Below, piece after piece: positions 30,241-39,606 of a DNA stretch of 62,756 bases. Every line of letters begins with the position of its first letter. Within the stretch, counting starts at the first letter, position 1. The stretch covers positions 1 through 62,756 of the forward strand of contig JAEXAJ010000146.1 of assembly GCA_023458215.1 (NCBI GenBank), given 5' to 3'. This stretch comes from Bacteroidota bacterium (GTDB taxonomy: Bacteria; Bacteroidota; Bacteroidia; Bacteroidales; Bacteroidaceae). A program made the translations under genes and the position numbers. The notes beneath the pieces are model-generated. The model saw nothing but the letters and a program-made list of their open reading frames with translations. It ran no database searches and was not told the origin of the DNA.

Positions 30241-31941
30241 ATGAAAAAATATATACTATTGCTACTGGCTGCCGGCATCATGAGCAGCTGTTACGATCTG
30301 GAACAATATCCGCACGACAAACTGAACTCCGGCACCTTCTGGCAGACAGAAGACCATGCACACCAGGCCATTATAGGAGTATATGAACAAATGAGACAAG
30401 CAGATGTCTTCGGCACCTACTTCTGGCAAGATGGATTGGGAGATATCGGCTATGGAATGAATGAGGAAACCGTAGAGGGTCGCTACACCGACCGTACAGG
30501 TATTGTCACGAATAAGTGGCAGAAGACCTACGAAGGTGTGGTTCGTGCCAACATCGTTCTGCAAAATATAGACCGGGTGAATATGTCGGACGAACTCAAA
30601 GCCCGCTATAAGGGAGAAGCCCGTTTCATGCGTGCCCTTTACTACTTCCACTTGATGGACTTCTATGGCGGCGTTCCTTTGTACGACGAGACCACGGTAG
30701 TAAGTGATGAGTTTATGAACATGAAGAAGCCACGCTCTACCACCGAAGAGACCCGTACATTCATTCTGGACGACTTGCAGGCAGCGATTGACGTATTGCC
30801 CGTGAAGTGGGAGAGCGAAAGTTACGGTCGTGCCACCCGCGGAGCAGCCGTAGCCTTGCGCGGCAAAGTGAAACTGTATGCCAAAGATTACAAAGGGGCC
30901 ACCGCCGACTTTGAAGAGATTGTAAATGACCCCGAAGGACGTGGATATGGATATGCTTTGTATGACAGCTATCCCGACTTGTTCAAACCCACCGGCCATA
31001 AAAGCAGCGAAATAATATTCAGCATTCAGAACCTGAGTGGCATCGGAACAGAGTATGGTATGCCGTTCGGACTTTATCTGGGTAGCCGTTCCACTTACGG
31101 CGGTGGTTGGAACAACTGTATTCCTACCGATATATTTGCCGATTCGTACGAAAATCTGGATGGAACCACTTTCAACTGGGAAGACTATATCCCCGGATTC
31201 ACTACCAGCAAAGTCATACAGAAAGAGACCTTTCTGGCTGTTCTTGAAAGTGGAGTGGTAACGAAATATCCCGAAAAGAAAGAGTTGATCCGTCAGATCT
31301 ATGCACAACGTGATCCCCGTATGGAACAAAGCATCATTACTCCATACTCTCAGTATTTGGGCTGCGTCGGTACAACACCCAAAATGATGGAGCTTGCCCT
31401 GGTCCCCGGAACCAATGAGAACTACGGATATATCCGCAACAATCGTGGTTGGTTCGATTATCTCTGGCGTAAGTTCGTGCCCGAAGGTGATATGGATGGT
31501 ACTTTAAGCAATCGTGAGCATGTACCTATCAACTTCCCGCTGATTCGTTATGCAGATGTATTGCTTATGTTAGCCGAATGTTACAACGAAGACTCCAAGC
31601 AGGACGAAGCCGTGGCATTGATTAATCAAGTTCGCCAACGTCCTTCTACCCACATGCCGGCTTTGAATAGCGGCCCTGCTCACTTGAAAGCAACTACTAA
31701 AGAAGAAGTACATCAGCGCCTTATGCACGAAAGAGCCGTTGAACTGGCCTGCGAAGGACATCGCTTTGGCGACTTGCGCAGATGGGGTTTGTGTGAGGAA
31801 AAGCTGAATTTCACTTATGACGACCTGTTGGGTAACGACCGCTACAAACGCATCTTCGTTGAACGCGATTACTTATGGCCCATCCCGGCAGTAGAGTTTG
31901 AACGCAATGCCAATTTGGGGAAGAACAACCCCGGTTGGTAA
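30241..31941 (+). CDS. SusD/RagB-like surface glycan-binding lipoprotein
   Basis: This 566-residue protein has a lipoprotein signal (lipobox MSSC, Cys17). The RagB/SusD TPR-rich N-terminal half includes FMRALYYFHLMDFYGGVPL, and the C-terminal SusD domain includes IRYADVLLMLAECYNE and HERAVELACEGHRFGDLRRWG. It forms the lid of the SusC transporter on the cell surface. It lies 12 bp after susC and 26 bp before the GH88 gene, so it is the middle of a three-gene operon. Confidence 0.95.
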   Translation: MKKYILLLLAAGIMSSCYDLEQYPHDKLNSGTFWQTEDHAHQAIIGVYEQMRQADVFGTYFWQDGLGDIGYGMNEETVEGRYTDRTGIVTNKWQKTYEGVVRANIVLQNIDRVNMSDELKARYKGEARFMRALYYFHLMDFYGGVPLYDETTVVSDEFMNMKKPRSTTEETRTFILDDLQAAIDVLPVKWESESYGRATRGAAVALRGKVKLYAKDYKGATADFEEIVNDPEGRGYGYALYDSYPDLFKPTGHKSSEIIFSIQNLSGIGTEYGMPFGLYLGSRSTYGGGWNNCIPTDIFADSYENLDGTTFNWEDYIPGFTTSKVIQKETFLAVLESGVVTKYPEKKELIRQIYAQRDPRMEQSIITPYSQYLGCVGTTPKMMELALVPGTNENYGYIRNNRGWFDYLWRKFVPEGDMDGTLSNREHVPINFPLIRYADVLLMLAECYNEDSKQDEAVALINQVRQRPSTHMPALNSGPAHLKATTKEEVHQRLMHERAVELACEGHRFGDLRRWGLCEEKLNFTYDDLLGNDRYKRIFVERDYLWPIPAVEFERNANLGKNNPGW

Positions 31942-31967
31942 CATACATACTAAATGAACACTAATAT

Positions 31968-33254
31968 ATGAAGGTAAATAAGATTAGTTTGATGGTAGTT
32001 TTCTTGTTCACTTGCGCCTTGGGTAATGCCCGGGCGCAAGAAACAGAGAAAGCTTTTGTGAAAGAGAATATGGAGTTTGCAGCCAAGCAGTGCAAACTGA
32101 TGTTGAAAACTCCAAGTCAAGGTAAAGACGGGAAAGCCATGATGCCGCATAGCATGAGGAAAGACGGAACTGCCTCCAAAGGAAGCATCTACCTGTGGAC
32201 TGCAGGATTCTTCCCCGGTACCCTGTGGTATCTATCCGATTATAACAATGACAAAGCACTGCAAGATTCGGCACTGGCTTATACTCAGAAGATGGAACCC
32301 ATGAAGACATTTACCGACAACCATGACATCGGCTTCATGATGTATTGCAGTTACGGAAATGCCAATCGTTTCGCTCCTCAGAAGTCTTATAATGATATTC
32401 TGATAGAATCCGCCCGTTCGCTTTGCACCCGCTATAGTCCGGTGACCGGAACCATCAAGTCGTGGAACTCCTGGCGCTCATGGAATGACGGAACCGTATT
32501 CAAGTATCCTGTAATCATTGATAATATGATGAACCTGGAGTTACTGTTTGCCGCTTCACGCATTTCGGGCGACGATTCTTTCAAGAAGGTAGCCATATCT
32601 CATGCCGAGAAAACCATGAAGAATCAGATGCGCAAAGATGGTAGTTTTTATCATATCACCATGTACGACCCTGAAACCGGTAAGTTCATCAAAGGAGAAA
32701 CCTCACAAGGTTATTCCGATAACTCGGCATGGTCCAGAGGACAAGGATGGGCTGTTTATGGATTCACCGTAGTTTATCGTGAAACTAAAGATCCCCGTTT
32801 TCTGGTTACTGCACAGAAAGCGGCAGATTACTACATCAACCACCCCAATTTGCCTTCGGACAAAGTAGCTTGGTGGGACTTCAATGCGTTTCAGCCCGGT
32901 TTTACCCCCGGAGCACGCTCCAATGCCGGAAAGATAACGACCAACTACCGCGATGCTTCGGCAGCCGCCCTGGTGGCATCAGCCCTTTTCGAATTGAGCG
33001 GATATACCAAAGGCAAGAAAGCCCAAGTCTATTTTGAAACAGCCAAGCAGATTATACATTCATTGGGTGGTCCCAACTACCGTGCCAAAGAGGGTGAGAA
33101 TGCAAACTACATCCTTATGCACAGTACCGGTGCCATACCCCAAAACGGCGAGATTGACGTACCGCTGGTATATGCCGATTACTACTTTGTAGAGGCATTG
33201 CATCGCTACAACAAAATGCTGAATAACGAACCACTGTTCTCTAACCTTAAATAA
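31968..33254 (+). CDS. GH88 unsaturated glucuronyl hydrolase
   Basis: This 428-residue protein has a signal peptide ending NARAQ (about residue 24). It has the (alpha/alpha)6-barrel of unsaturated uronyl hydrolases: NHDIGFMMYCSYGNA carries the first catalytic Asp, IDNMMNLELLF the second, and SAWSRGQGWAVYGF and RDASAAALVASALFELS complete the site. It removes the 4,5-unsaturated glucuronic acid left by polysaccharide lyases, which fits the PL8 and heparinase-like enzymes of this locus. GH105 is the main alternative, but the HDIGF and SRGQGW blocks favour GH88. Confidence 0.9.
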   Translation: MKVNKISLMVVFLFTCALGNARAQETEKAFVKENMEFAAKQCKLMLKTPSQGKDGKAMMPHSMRKDGTASKGSIYLWTAGFFPGTLWYLSDYNNDKALQDSALAYTQKMEPMKTFTDNHDIGFMMYCSYGNANRFAPQKSYNDILIESARSLCTRYSPVTGTIKSWNSWRSWNDGTVFKYPVIIDNMMNLELLFAASRISGDDSFKKVAISHAEKTMKNQMRKDGSFYHITMYDPETGKFIKGETSQGYSDNSAWSRGQGWAVYGFTVVYRETKDPRFLVTAQKAADYYINHPNLPSDKVAWWDFNAFQPGFTPGARSNAGKITTNYRDASAAALVASALFELSGYTKGKKAQVYFETAKQIIHSLGGPNYRAKEGENANYILMHSTGAIPQNGEIDVPLVYADYYFVEALHRYNKMLNNEPLFSNLK

Positions 33255-33280
33255 AAGCGAAACTGAAATGAAGTTTCTAT

Positions 33281-33315
33281 ATTGTCAACTTCGTAGTATT
33301 TACGGAGTTGACAAT
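33281..33315. promoter_or_regulatory. 10-bp inverted repeat overlapping the DUF2264 promoter
   Basis: Perfect arms ATTGTCAACT (33281-33290) and AGTTGACAAT (33306-33315) with a 15-nt centre. The right arm contains the -33 TTG of the next promoter. There is no U-tract, which favours an operator over a terminator. Confidence 0.6.
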
Positions 33316-33337
33316 TCTCTAATATTACCTATCTTTG
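33308..33337 (+). promoter_or_regulatory. promoter of the DUF2264 gene
   Basis: TTG (33308-33310), 19 bp, TATCTTTG (33330-33337). The -7 box is a full match. It lies 40 bp before the start codon. Confidence 0.65.
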
Positions 33338-33377
33338 AACAGAAAAAGTGGATTTAAACATCAAATAAATAAAGACC

Positions 33378-34643
33378 ATGAAACGATTAAATTATCTCAT
33401 TCTACTACTATTGGTAATAACAGCAATGCCTGCATCTCCCTTGCAAGCCAAAGGTAAAAAAGGCAAAGCCGCTAAAGAACAACAAGTAACCACCGGTGCC
33501 GAAGACCGTGCTACTTGGGTAAAGCTGTTGTGGAAAATCTCCTACCCCGTCATCCATAACTTAGCAGAGAACACTCTTTGTAAGAATATGCCGGTAGAAA
33601 CTCCAAGCGGAGATCCTAAAGGTTACGATGAAATGACTTACTTGGAAGCTGTAGGCCGTACATTGGCAGGGGTCGCTCCCTGGCTGGCACTGCCCGATGA
33701 CAATACAGAAGAAGGCAAATTACGCAAACAAATGCGCGAAGAGGTCTTGAAAGGACTAAAAAATGCCGTTGATCCCAACTCACCTGATAAAATAAACTTC
33801 ACCAAACATGCACAGCCCATTGTAGATGCCGCTTACCTGGTGCATGCTTTCCTGCGTGCTCCAAAAGCCCTGTGGGAACCGTTAGACAATGTGACCAAAC
33901 AAAGATACATAGCTTCTTTCAAAGCATTGCGCGACCGTACCGGTGCCTATAACAACTGGTTGTTGTTTACCGGATTAACAGAAGCTTTTCTGCTACAACA
34001 AGGTGAGCAGTCCGACCCGTTCCGCATCAATGTTGCCAAAAACAAGATAAAGGAATGGTATGTAGGCGACGGTTGGTACAGTGACGGAAGTAAATTCAGT
34101 ATGGACTACTACAATGCATACGTGCTAAATCCCATGATGACAGCCATGCTCGAAACACTTGCCACCAAAAAAAGAGCCAGTCAAAAGGAAGTCGATGAAG
34201 CCCTGCAACGCATGATTCGCCATTCCGAGTTCTGTGAGCGCATCATCGGACCCGATGGTACTTATCCTGCTTTCGGACGTTCTGTAACCTATCGTACAGC
34301 AGCTTTCCAATCACTTGCCGATGTAGCTCTACGTGAAAAACTTCCCGCTCATGTTTCTCCCGCACAAGTACGTTGCGCCTTGACTGCCGTACATCGCAAT
34401 ATGTATGAAGGAGATCAGAACTTCGATGCCAACGGCTGGCTAGTTCTTGGTTTCAATGGACATCAGCCCGAAGCTGCCGACGGATATACCTCCACCGGTA
34501 GTCTCTACATGGCAACATTAAGTTTCTTGCCCTTAGGACTCTCTGCAGATAATCCTTTTTGGACAGATGCACCTGCCGATTGGACCACAAAAAAAGCTTG
34601 GAAGGGAGAACATCTTCATAAAGATTACAAGGTAGAATATTGA
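33378..34643 (+). CDS. DUF2264 family protein (possible glucuronidase-type glycosidase)
   Basis: This 421-residue protein has a signal peptide (about 1-24) followed by a Lys-rich stretch. The rest matches DUF2264: YDEMTYLEAVGRTLAGVAPWLAL, NNWLLFTGLTEAFLL, WYVGDGWYSDGSKFSMDYYNAYVL and GRSVTYRTAAFQ. The fold is an alpha/alpha toroid. I recall this family as related to CAZy GH154, with beta-glucuronidase activity reported, but I cannot confirm that here. It has its own promoter and a strong terminator, so it is a separate unit at the end of the PUL. Confidence 0.75.
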   Translation: MKRLNYLILLLLVITAMPASPLQAKGKKGKAAKEQQVTTGAEDRATWVKLLWKISYPVIHNLAENTLCKNMPVETPSGDPKGYDEMTYLEAVGRTLAGVAPWLALPDDNTEEGKLRKQMREEVLKGLKNAVDPNSPDKINFTKHAQPIVDAAYLVHAFLRAPKALWEPLDNVTKQRYIASFKALRDRTGAYNNWLLFTGLTEAFLLQQGEQSDPFRINVAKNKIKEWYVGDGWYSDGSKFSMDYYNAYVLNPMMTAMLETLATKKRASQKEVDEALQRMIRHSEFCERIIGPDGTYPAFGRSVTYRTAAFQSLADVALREKLPAHVSPAQVRCALTAVHRNMYEGDQNFDANGWLVLGFNGHQPEAADGYTSTGSLYMATLSFLPLGLSADNPFWTDAPADWTTKKAWKGEHLHKDYKVEY

Positions 34644-34675
34644 TTTCAGGATAACCTCTTATTATTCATGGATTG

Positions 34676-34711
34676 TTTTGGCACTGCACTCTTAATGCAG
34701 TGCCAAAATTT
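34676..34711 (+). terminator. intrinsic terminator at the end of the PUL
   Basis: Arms TTTTGGCACTGCA and TGCAGTGCCAAAA are a perfect 13-bp stem with a 7-nt loop followed by TTTTAT. Confidence 0.92.
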
Positions 34712-34755
34712 TATCAATACTATGGGCACTAAATAAAACAGATTATTAAATTCGT

Positions 34756-34763
34756 TACCTTTG
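34756..34763 (+). promoter_or_regulatory. -7 element for the GNAT gene
   Basis: TACCTTTG is a full -7 match, 27 bp upstream of the ATG at 34791. No TTTG at -33. Confidence 0.5.
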
Positions 34764-34790
34764 CAGAAATTTGAAACTGTTTTAACGCAC

Positions 34791-35288
34791 ATGATACAGA
34801 TAAGAAAGACGCAACTCGAAGAGATAGATATCCTCATGGGCATCTTCGAACAAGCCAAGCGCATCATGCGGAAAGATGGAAACATGACGCAATGGACGGG
34901 GAATTATCCTTCCGTCGAACTTGTAACCAATGACATCCGTAACGGAAACAGCTATGTATGCCTCAACGAAAAAGGAGAAATCATCGGAACATTCGCCTTT
35001 ATCCGTGGAAATGACCCTACATACGCACAGATCTACGAAGGAGAATGGCTGGAAGACACGATGCCATACGGCGTTATCCATCGGTTGGCAAGTACCGAAG
35101 AAAGCAAAGGCGTTGCCAACGCTTGTCTGCAATGGTGTTATGAGCAGATACCGAATCTACGTGCGGATACCCATCGCGACAATAACATTCTGCAGTACAT
35201 CTTTAAAAAGCACGGTTTTCATTACTGCGGAATTATTTTCCTTGCCAATGGAGACGAAAGATTGGCATTCCAGAAGATAGAACAATAA
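34791..35288 (+). CDS. GNAT family N-acetyltransferase
   Basis: This is 165 residues from the ATG at 34791; the promoter -7 box at 34756-34763 rules out the longer frame starting at 34761. The GNAT pattern is visible: an N-terminal beta-alpha unit, a central strand with GEIIGTFAFIRG, then HRLASTEESKGVANACLQWCYEQ as the acetyl-CoA loop and helix region, and the final HRDNNILQYIFKKHGF motif. The acceptor substrate is unknown. It begins a run of small non-PUL genes. Confidence 0.82.
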   Translation: MIQIRKTQLEEIDILMGIFEQAKRIMRKDGNMTQWTGNYPSVELVTNDIRNGNSYVCLNEKGEIIGTFAFIRGNDPTYAQIYEGEWLEDTMPYGVIHRLASTEESKGVANACLQWCYEQIPNLRADTHRDNNILQYIFKKHGFHYCGIIFLANGDERLAFQKIEQ

Positions 35289-35432
35289 ATAAGTAAACTG
35301 TAATAATTATAATCCTTCAAACATAATCTATCCACCTTTTGTTTTGATATACAAACCATTTCACTATTTAGTGGAAGATAAAATAAAGATGAAGATGAAG
35401 GATTATTTGGAAGCAAAATTGAAAGAACGCCC

Positions 35433-35792
35433 ATGACGCAGATCAGAGTTAAACGAGTATATGAAGACCCTGATAGCACAGACGGTTATCGTGTATTGGT
35501 GGACCGACTCTGGCCACGCGGCATGAAAAAGGATCATCTGAAATATGATGTGTGGGAAAAGGACATTACACCTTCACCGGAATTAAGGGAATGGTTCCAT
35601 GCCGATCAGGTAGAGCATTGGGAAGGTTTTGCAGCCATGTATCGCAAAGAACTTGAAAATTCGGAAGCTGCACAACGATTCATCGAGCATATTAGGCCCT
35701 TTGAAACCGTTACTCTGCTGTATGCTTCCAAAGAGCCAGTTCACAATCATGCGCGCATCTTGCAACTGTTTCTGCAAGCCCACTTAGGCTAA
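35433..35792 (+). CDS. DUF488 family protein (YeaO-like)
   Basis: A 119-residue protein with the DUF488 core: VLVDRLWPRG, LKYDVWEKDITPSPELREWFH and VTLLYASKEPVHNHARIL. The function of the family is unknown; some members are linked to heme or nucleotide chemistry. It lies 144 bp after the GNAT gene and 62 bp before the HipA-like gene. Confidence 0.85.
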   Translation: MTQIRVKRVYEDPDSTDGYRVLVDRLWPRGMKKDHLKYDVWEKDITPSPELREWFHADQVEHWEGFAAMYRKELENSEAAQRFIEHIRPFETVTLLYASKEPVHNHARILQLFLQAHLG

Positions 35793-35806
35793 TCACAAAT
35801 ATTCAT

Positions 35807-35814
35807 TATCTTTG
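35807..35814 (+). promoter_or_regulatory. -7 element for the HipA-like/DUF3037 pair
   Basis: TATCTTTG is a full -7 match, 40 bp before the ATG at 35855. No TTTG is seen at -33. Confidence 0.5.
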
Positions 35815-35854
35815 TATCGAAAGGAACGGTGCCGCTTAGGCATCGGGATATAAA

Positions 35855-36640
35855 ATGATAGAATTACGCACAGTCAACTTAACCCGCTACATCACCCCTC
35901 TGCGTGAGGGTGGTTCCCTGCCCGCACTCGCCGAAGCCGACGACGAATTCAAATATGTCGTGAAGTTCCGTGGTGCCGGACACGGTACAAAAGCATTAGT
36001 AGCCGAACTGATCGGCGGAGAAATAGCCCGTCTGCTAGGTTTCCGCGTACCGGAACTCGTATTCCTCAATCTCGACGAAGCCTTCGGTCGCACCGAAGGT
36101 GATGAGGAGATTCAAGACTTGCTGCAAGGAAGCAGAGGATTGAATTTAGGGCTGCATTTCCTCTCAGGCGCACTCACCTTCGATCCTGCCGCAACACGTA
36201 TCGATGCCGAACAAGCTTCTCGTATCGTTTGGCTTGACTCCTATCTTACGAATATTGACCGTACCTTCCGTAACACCAATATGCTGATGTGGCACAAGGA
36301 ACTTTGGCTGATAGACCACGGTTCCACGCTCTATTTCCATCACTCATGGGAGGACTGGAAAAAGCATGCTCAAAGTCCTTTCAGCTATATCAAGAATCAT
36401 GTATTGCTTCCCGAAGCCTCCCGGCTTGAAAAAGCGGATGCAGAACTCAGCGCACTACTGACGGAAGAGAAAATTCGCTCCGTCATCGCTCTACTGCCCG
36501 ACGATTGGCTGCAATGGAACGATGTCAGCGAGACACCCGAAGAAATAAGAGAAATCTATACGCGCTTTCTGATCGAGAGACTAGCGCATTCTGCAACATT
36601 TGTAAAAGAAGCACAAGATGCAAGGAAAACACTTATATGA
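35855..36640 (+). CDS. HipA-like kinase-fold protein (HipA_3 type)
   Basis: This 261-residue protein is shorter than canonical HipA (about 440). It retains kinase-fold signatures: a Lys in KYVVKFRGAGHGTKALVAE for nucleotide binding, a catalytic-loop-like LDSYLTNIDRTFRNTNML (Asp, Asn), and a metal-binding LIDHGSTLYFHH in place of the DFG motif. It overlaps the DUF3037 gene by 23 bp, a pairing I recall from several bacterial genomes. It may be a protein kinase or a kinase-like toxin. No HipB-like HTH partner is present. Confidence 0.75.
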   Translation: MIELRTVNLTRYITPLREGGSLPALAEADDEFKYVVKFRGAGHGTKALVAELIGGEIARLLGFRVPELVFLNLDEAFGRTEGDEEIQDLLQGSRGLNLGLHFLSGALTFDPAATRIDAEQASRIVWLDSYLTNIDRTFRNTNMLMWHKELWLIDHGSTLYFHHSWEDWKKHAQSPFSYIKNHVLLPEASRLEKADAELSALLTEEKIRSVIALLPDDWLQWNDVSETPEEIREIYTRFLIERLAHSATFVKEAQDARKTLI

Positions 36641-37001
36641 ATACGCCGTCATTCGCTTGGTTCCCAAAGTAGAACGTGAAGAGTTCTTCAATGTGGGAGT
36701 GATTCTGTTCTCTAAAAAAGCGAATTGGATTCGTTCGTTATGCCATATTGATGAAAAGAAATTGAAGTTATATGCCACTGAAGTGGACCCCGAAATGGCA
36801 GCGACCCACCTGCAAGTATTTCAGAAAATCTGTTCGGGAGATAAGAACGGAAGTCCTATTGCCGCACTCGATGTACCGGAAAGATTTCGTTGGCTCACTG
36901 CCATAAGAAGTTCCTGCATCCAGACTTCGCGTCCGCATGCAGGTTTCTCGGAGGATTTGGATAAAACTCTGGAAAGACTTTTCAAAGAATTGGTCTTGTG
37001 A
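36618..37001 (+). CDS. DUF3037 family protein
   Basis: A 127-residue soluble protein with the DUF3037 start YEYAVIRLVPKVEREEFFNVGVILFSKK and a C-terminal PHAGFSEDLDKTLERLFKELV. Function unknown. The start codon lies inside the 3' end of the HipA-like gene (23-bp overlap), which implies coupled translation and a joint function. It ends at a bidirectional hairpin shared with the helicase gene. Confidence 0.8.
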   Translation: MQGKHLYEYAVIRLVPKVEREEFFNVGVILFSKKANWIRSLCHIDEKKLKLYATEVDPEMAATHLQVFQKICSGDKNGSPIAALDVPERFRWLTAIRSSCIQTSRPHAGFSEDLDKTLERLFKELVL

Positions 37002-37007
37002 CTTTTC

Positions 37008-37039
37008 CATAGCCCGGCAAACCATTGTGCCCGGCTATG
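37008..37039. terminator. bidirectional terminator between the DUF3037 and helicase genes
   Basis: Arms CATAGCCCGGC (37008-37018) and GCCCGGCTATG (37029-37039) pair with one mismatch. T-rich sequence follows on the plus strand (AAAACTTTTTC). The right arm overlaps the helicase stop codon. Confidence 0.7.
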
Positions 37040-39470
37040 AAAACTTTTTCTTCAAATCTCCCACTTCCATACCCGTAAAGTAATCTTCAATGAAATCCCA
37101 ACGTTGTTCGTCCGTCAGTTTATCTGTACCGAAGAAAAAGGCGAACAAATCAATCTGTTCTTCAAAAATCTGTTCGTTCGTATCGAGAATGAGGTTATGA
37201 TAATCGTCAGAAAAAGCAAGCTTTTCCAAATTATCGGGATCATTAAAACGAACAGAGACACAAGGAGTGCCGCCACCCTCTACGCAGAACGAAAGACAGT
37301 CGAGCATAGAAAGCAGATTCAGAAGCATATTCAAATCAGAGAAAGGAGTACAGTAGAATAATAGCCTATCGCCTTTACTGCCAACGATGCGCTGACCGAA
37401 TAGTTTCTGATAACGCGAAAGCAACAAATCAAAGCCTTTTGTTACCGTAAAAGACAATTCGTTGGAATCCTTTTTCTTAATACTGCTTATATAGCTGACA
37501 CTACGTCCTTCTTCCGTACGGCTTTCCAACAAAGAACCGATAAAGCGCTTGGCAGACCTTACATCCATACCGTGATCGGCAAAGACAGCGCGAAGTTCTT
37601 CTTCATCAAAACGTCCTTTACTCTTCAGCAAGGCGGTTTTTAACATGGTAGTCAAGCCATTGAACATGGCATTCATACGCTCTCTGATCACTTCAGCATC
37701 TTCTTTCAGCAAGACTTCATGTTTACCTACCGATACAGCACGTGAACCCTCCCATAAAGTTCCGTTATTCAGCTTTTGTTTGAATTCCTTATAACCCAGA
37801 TCAGAGAATCGTTCTTCCCAAAGATCGTCGAGACGTGCCATATAAACATTTTCTTCGCCTTCTATTTTAGTAAGAAAAGCTGCAAATTCACGGGCAAAAG
37901 CATCTCCCGTCTTATCTTGGACATATCCTTCGGTCAGCAAGTTTTTAGGGCTGACTTCCAGTAGATGTTTTCCATAACGTTTTGCCAAATCATCTTCCAA
38001 CCACAACAATGCAGTCTTGATGAGTTGTCCCAATTCCGCCTCATACTCCAGTTTATTCTTGGTTCGGGGTAACTTTACCACAAATTCAAAATCGGATAAA
38101 GAAATCATCATTTCGGGCTTCTCACCTTTCATCCGATAGACCTCCATGAGCTTCCTCAGGATAAGCACTAACTGTTCCTGAGCAATGTTTCCCGTCTGGT
38201 GCAGACGCTTCATATAGTAGAAATCGCGCTCGTGATAATCGGTAGCAGATACACCTTGAATATCCGCATCACGGGCCGAACGTCCTATCTCTTGTATATA
38301 ATCGACAAATGTACTTGATGGCGCTACATGATATACACGGTCGATATCACTGATATCCACCCCCATACCGAAAGCTTTGGTGGCAACAATCAACCGTTTG
38401 GAACCTTCTTTAAACTCTTGCACGATTGCCGCTTTCTGTTCTTTATCCTTTTTGCCATAGTAAGAGGCTACCAAATTCCAGTCCGAGGGCTTTACCCACG
38501 TTTTCAACCGCATATCGATACCTCCCGCAAAAGGATAATAAAGCAAGGTTTTATGACCGTCCAGAAAGTCTTCTATCCGAGCGGCGACCACTCGCTGTTT
38601 GGCTTTGTCGTAAGTCTCCCCTTCTTCTATTTGCATCTGACGGATATCAAAACCGATATTCCGACGTTTCACGGTACCCACGTAAAGCACACAAGGTTCC
38701 ATCTGCAAAGAACGAATCGTTTCGAACACCATATCATTGCCACCCTTAGGATTCCATACTGCCGTAGCTGTCAATGCAAACAACGGGAAGGTATAACCGA
38801 GACTTTCTTTCAACGTATTCAGATAACGTCCCAAGAACCAGTAATCCACACGGAACTCTTTGCCCCATGTCGTTACCGTATGAGCCTCATCGACCACCAC
38901 CAGGCCGATACGACGCTCACCTACAAAATGCTTTATATCATAAGAAAGGAGTAATTCGGGAGAGAGGTAAAACAAATCGATATCTCCCTCGTGTACCCGG
39001 TGGTAAACTTCGGCTTTTTGTTCGGGCGAAAGATCGGAAGAAGCATACGCCACACGCGAATATCCCAAATCCTGCAAACCTTCGACCTGATCGACAATCA
39101 AGGCCTTCAAAGGAGAAATAACTATAGTCAGCAGATTATATTCCTTTCCCAGATAAATAGCGGGAAGTTGGAACAACAATGATTTTCCGGAACCGGTAGG
39201 AGCGGTCAACAAAATATTATCGACTTGTTGCGTCTCGTCTTTCTGCGCTTTTTCAGCTTCAAGAATAACGTTCTCTATCAGCTGTCCTTGCGAAATACTG
39301 AGTTTCTCTTTTCCTCTAAACAAGTCATCATAAATCTCAAGATCACGAAACCGGTCATAACCATAAGTCTCTTTTAAAAGTATATTTACTGTTTCACGAC
39401 AACTCTTTGGTAAATGTCGTTCTCTCAATTCCGGCAACCGCTGTGGTGTTTCCGCTTGTATATCTGTCAT
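37035..39470 (-). CDS. RecQ-like DEAD/DEAH-box helicase
   Basis: This 811-residue protein has the Walker A motif TAPTGSGKSLLFQLPA near residue 90, a VVDEAHTVTTWGKEFRVDYW motif II block, FALTATA motif III, and lobe-2 motifs VATKAFGMGVDISDIDRV and QEIGRSARD. No RQC or HRDC domain can be seen. The C-terminal 350 residues are a domain I do not recognise. The length is above that of classical RecQ (about 600-730). It may act in DNA repair or defence; no defence genes flank it. Its promoter is at 39539-39570. Confidence 0.85.
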   Translation of the reverse strand: MTDIQAETPQRLPELRERHLPKSCRETVNILLKETYGYDRFRDLEIYDDLFRGKEKLSISQGQLIENVILEAEKAQKDETQQVDNILLTAPTGSGKSLLFQLPAIYLGKEYNLLTIVISPLKALIVDQVEGLQDLGYSRVAYASSDLSPEQKAEVYHRVHEGDIDLFYLSPELLLSYDIKHFVGERRIGLVVVDEAHTVTTWGKEFRVDYWFLGRYLNTLKESLGYTFPLFALTATAVWNPKGGNDMVFETIRSLQMEPCVLYVGTVKRRNIGFDIRQMQIEEGETYDKAKQRVVAARIEDFLDGHKTLLYYPFAGGIDMRLKTWVKPSDWNLVASYYGKKDKEQKAAIVQEFKEGSKRLIVATKAFGMGVDISDIDRVYHVAPSSTFVDYIQEIGRSARDADIQGVSATDYHERDFYYMKRLHQTGNIAQEQLVLILRKLMEVYRMKGEKPEMMISLSDFEFVVKLPRTKNKLEYEAELGQLIKTALLWLEDDLAKRYGKHLLEVSPKNLLTEGYVQDKTGDAFAREFAAFLTKIEGEENVYMARLDDLWEERFSDLGYKEFKQKLNNGTLWEGSRAVSVGKHEVLLKEDAEVIRERMNAMFNGLTTMLKTALLKSKGRFDEEELRAVFADHGMDVRSAKRFIGSLLESRTEEGRSVSYISSIKKKDSNELSFTVTKGFDLLLSRYQKLFGQRIVGSKGDRLLFYCTPFSDLNMLLNLLSMLDCLSFCVEGGGTPCVSVRFNDPDNLEKLAFSDDYHNLILDTNEQIFEEQIDLFAFFFGTDKLTDEQRWDFIEDYFTGMEVGDLKKKFS

Positions 39471-39538
39471 AAGTATGGGTTATTAAAACCTCCTCCTCCT
39501 TATACCTCTACTATTTTATTGTACGGAAGAAGACACTA

Positions 39539-39570
39539 CAAATATAAGGTAGATTAATTCGTCACCCAAA
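39539..39570 (-). promoter_or_regulatory. promoter of the RecQ-like helicase gene
   Basis: On the minus strand this reads TTTG (39567-39570), 20 bp, TATATTTG (39539-39546), a full match to both boxes. Confidence 0.65.
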
Positions 39571-39606
39571 TGTTATTGCAAAAAACATACTTTATATAAC
39601 AGTAAA

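Noticed and set aside
30262..31329. 355-codon open frame on the minus strand
   Set aside because: It is antisense to the SusD-like gene; no family features.
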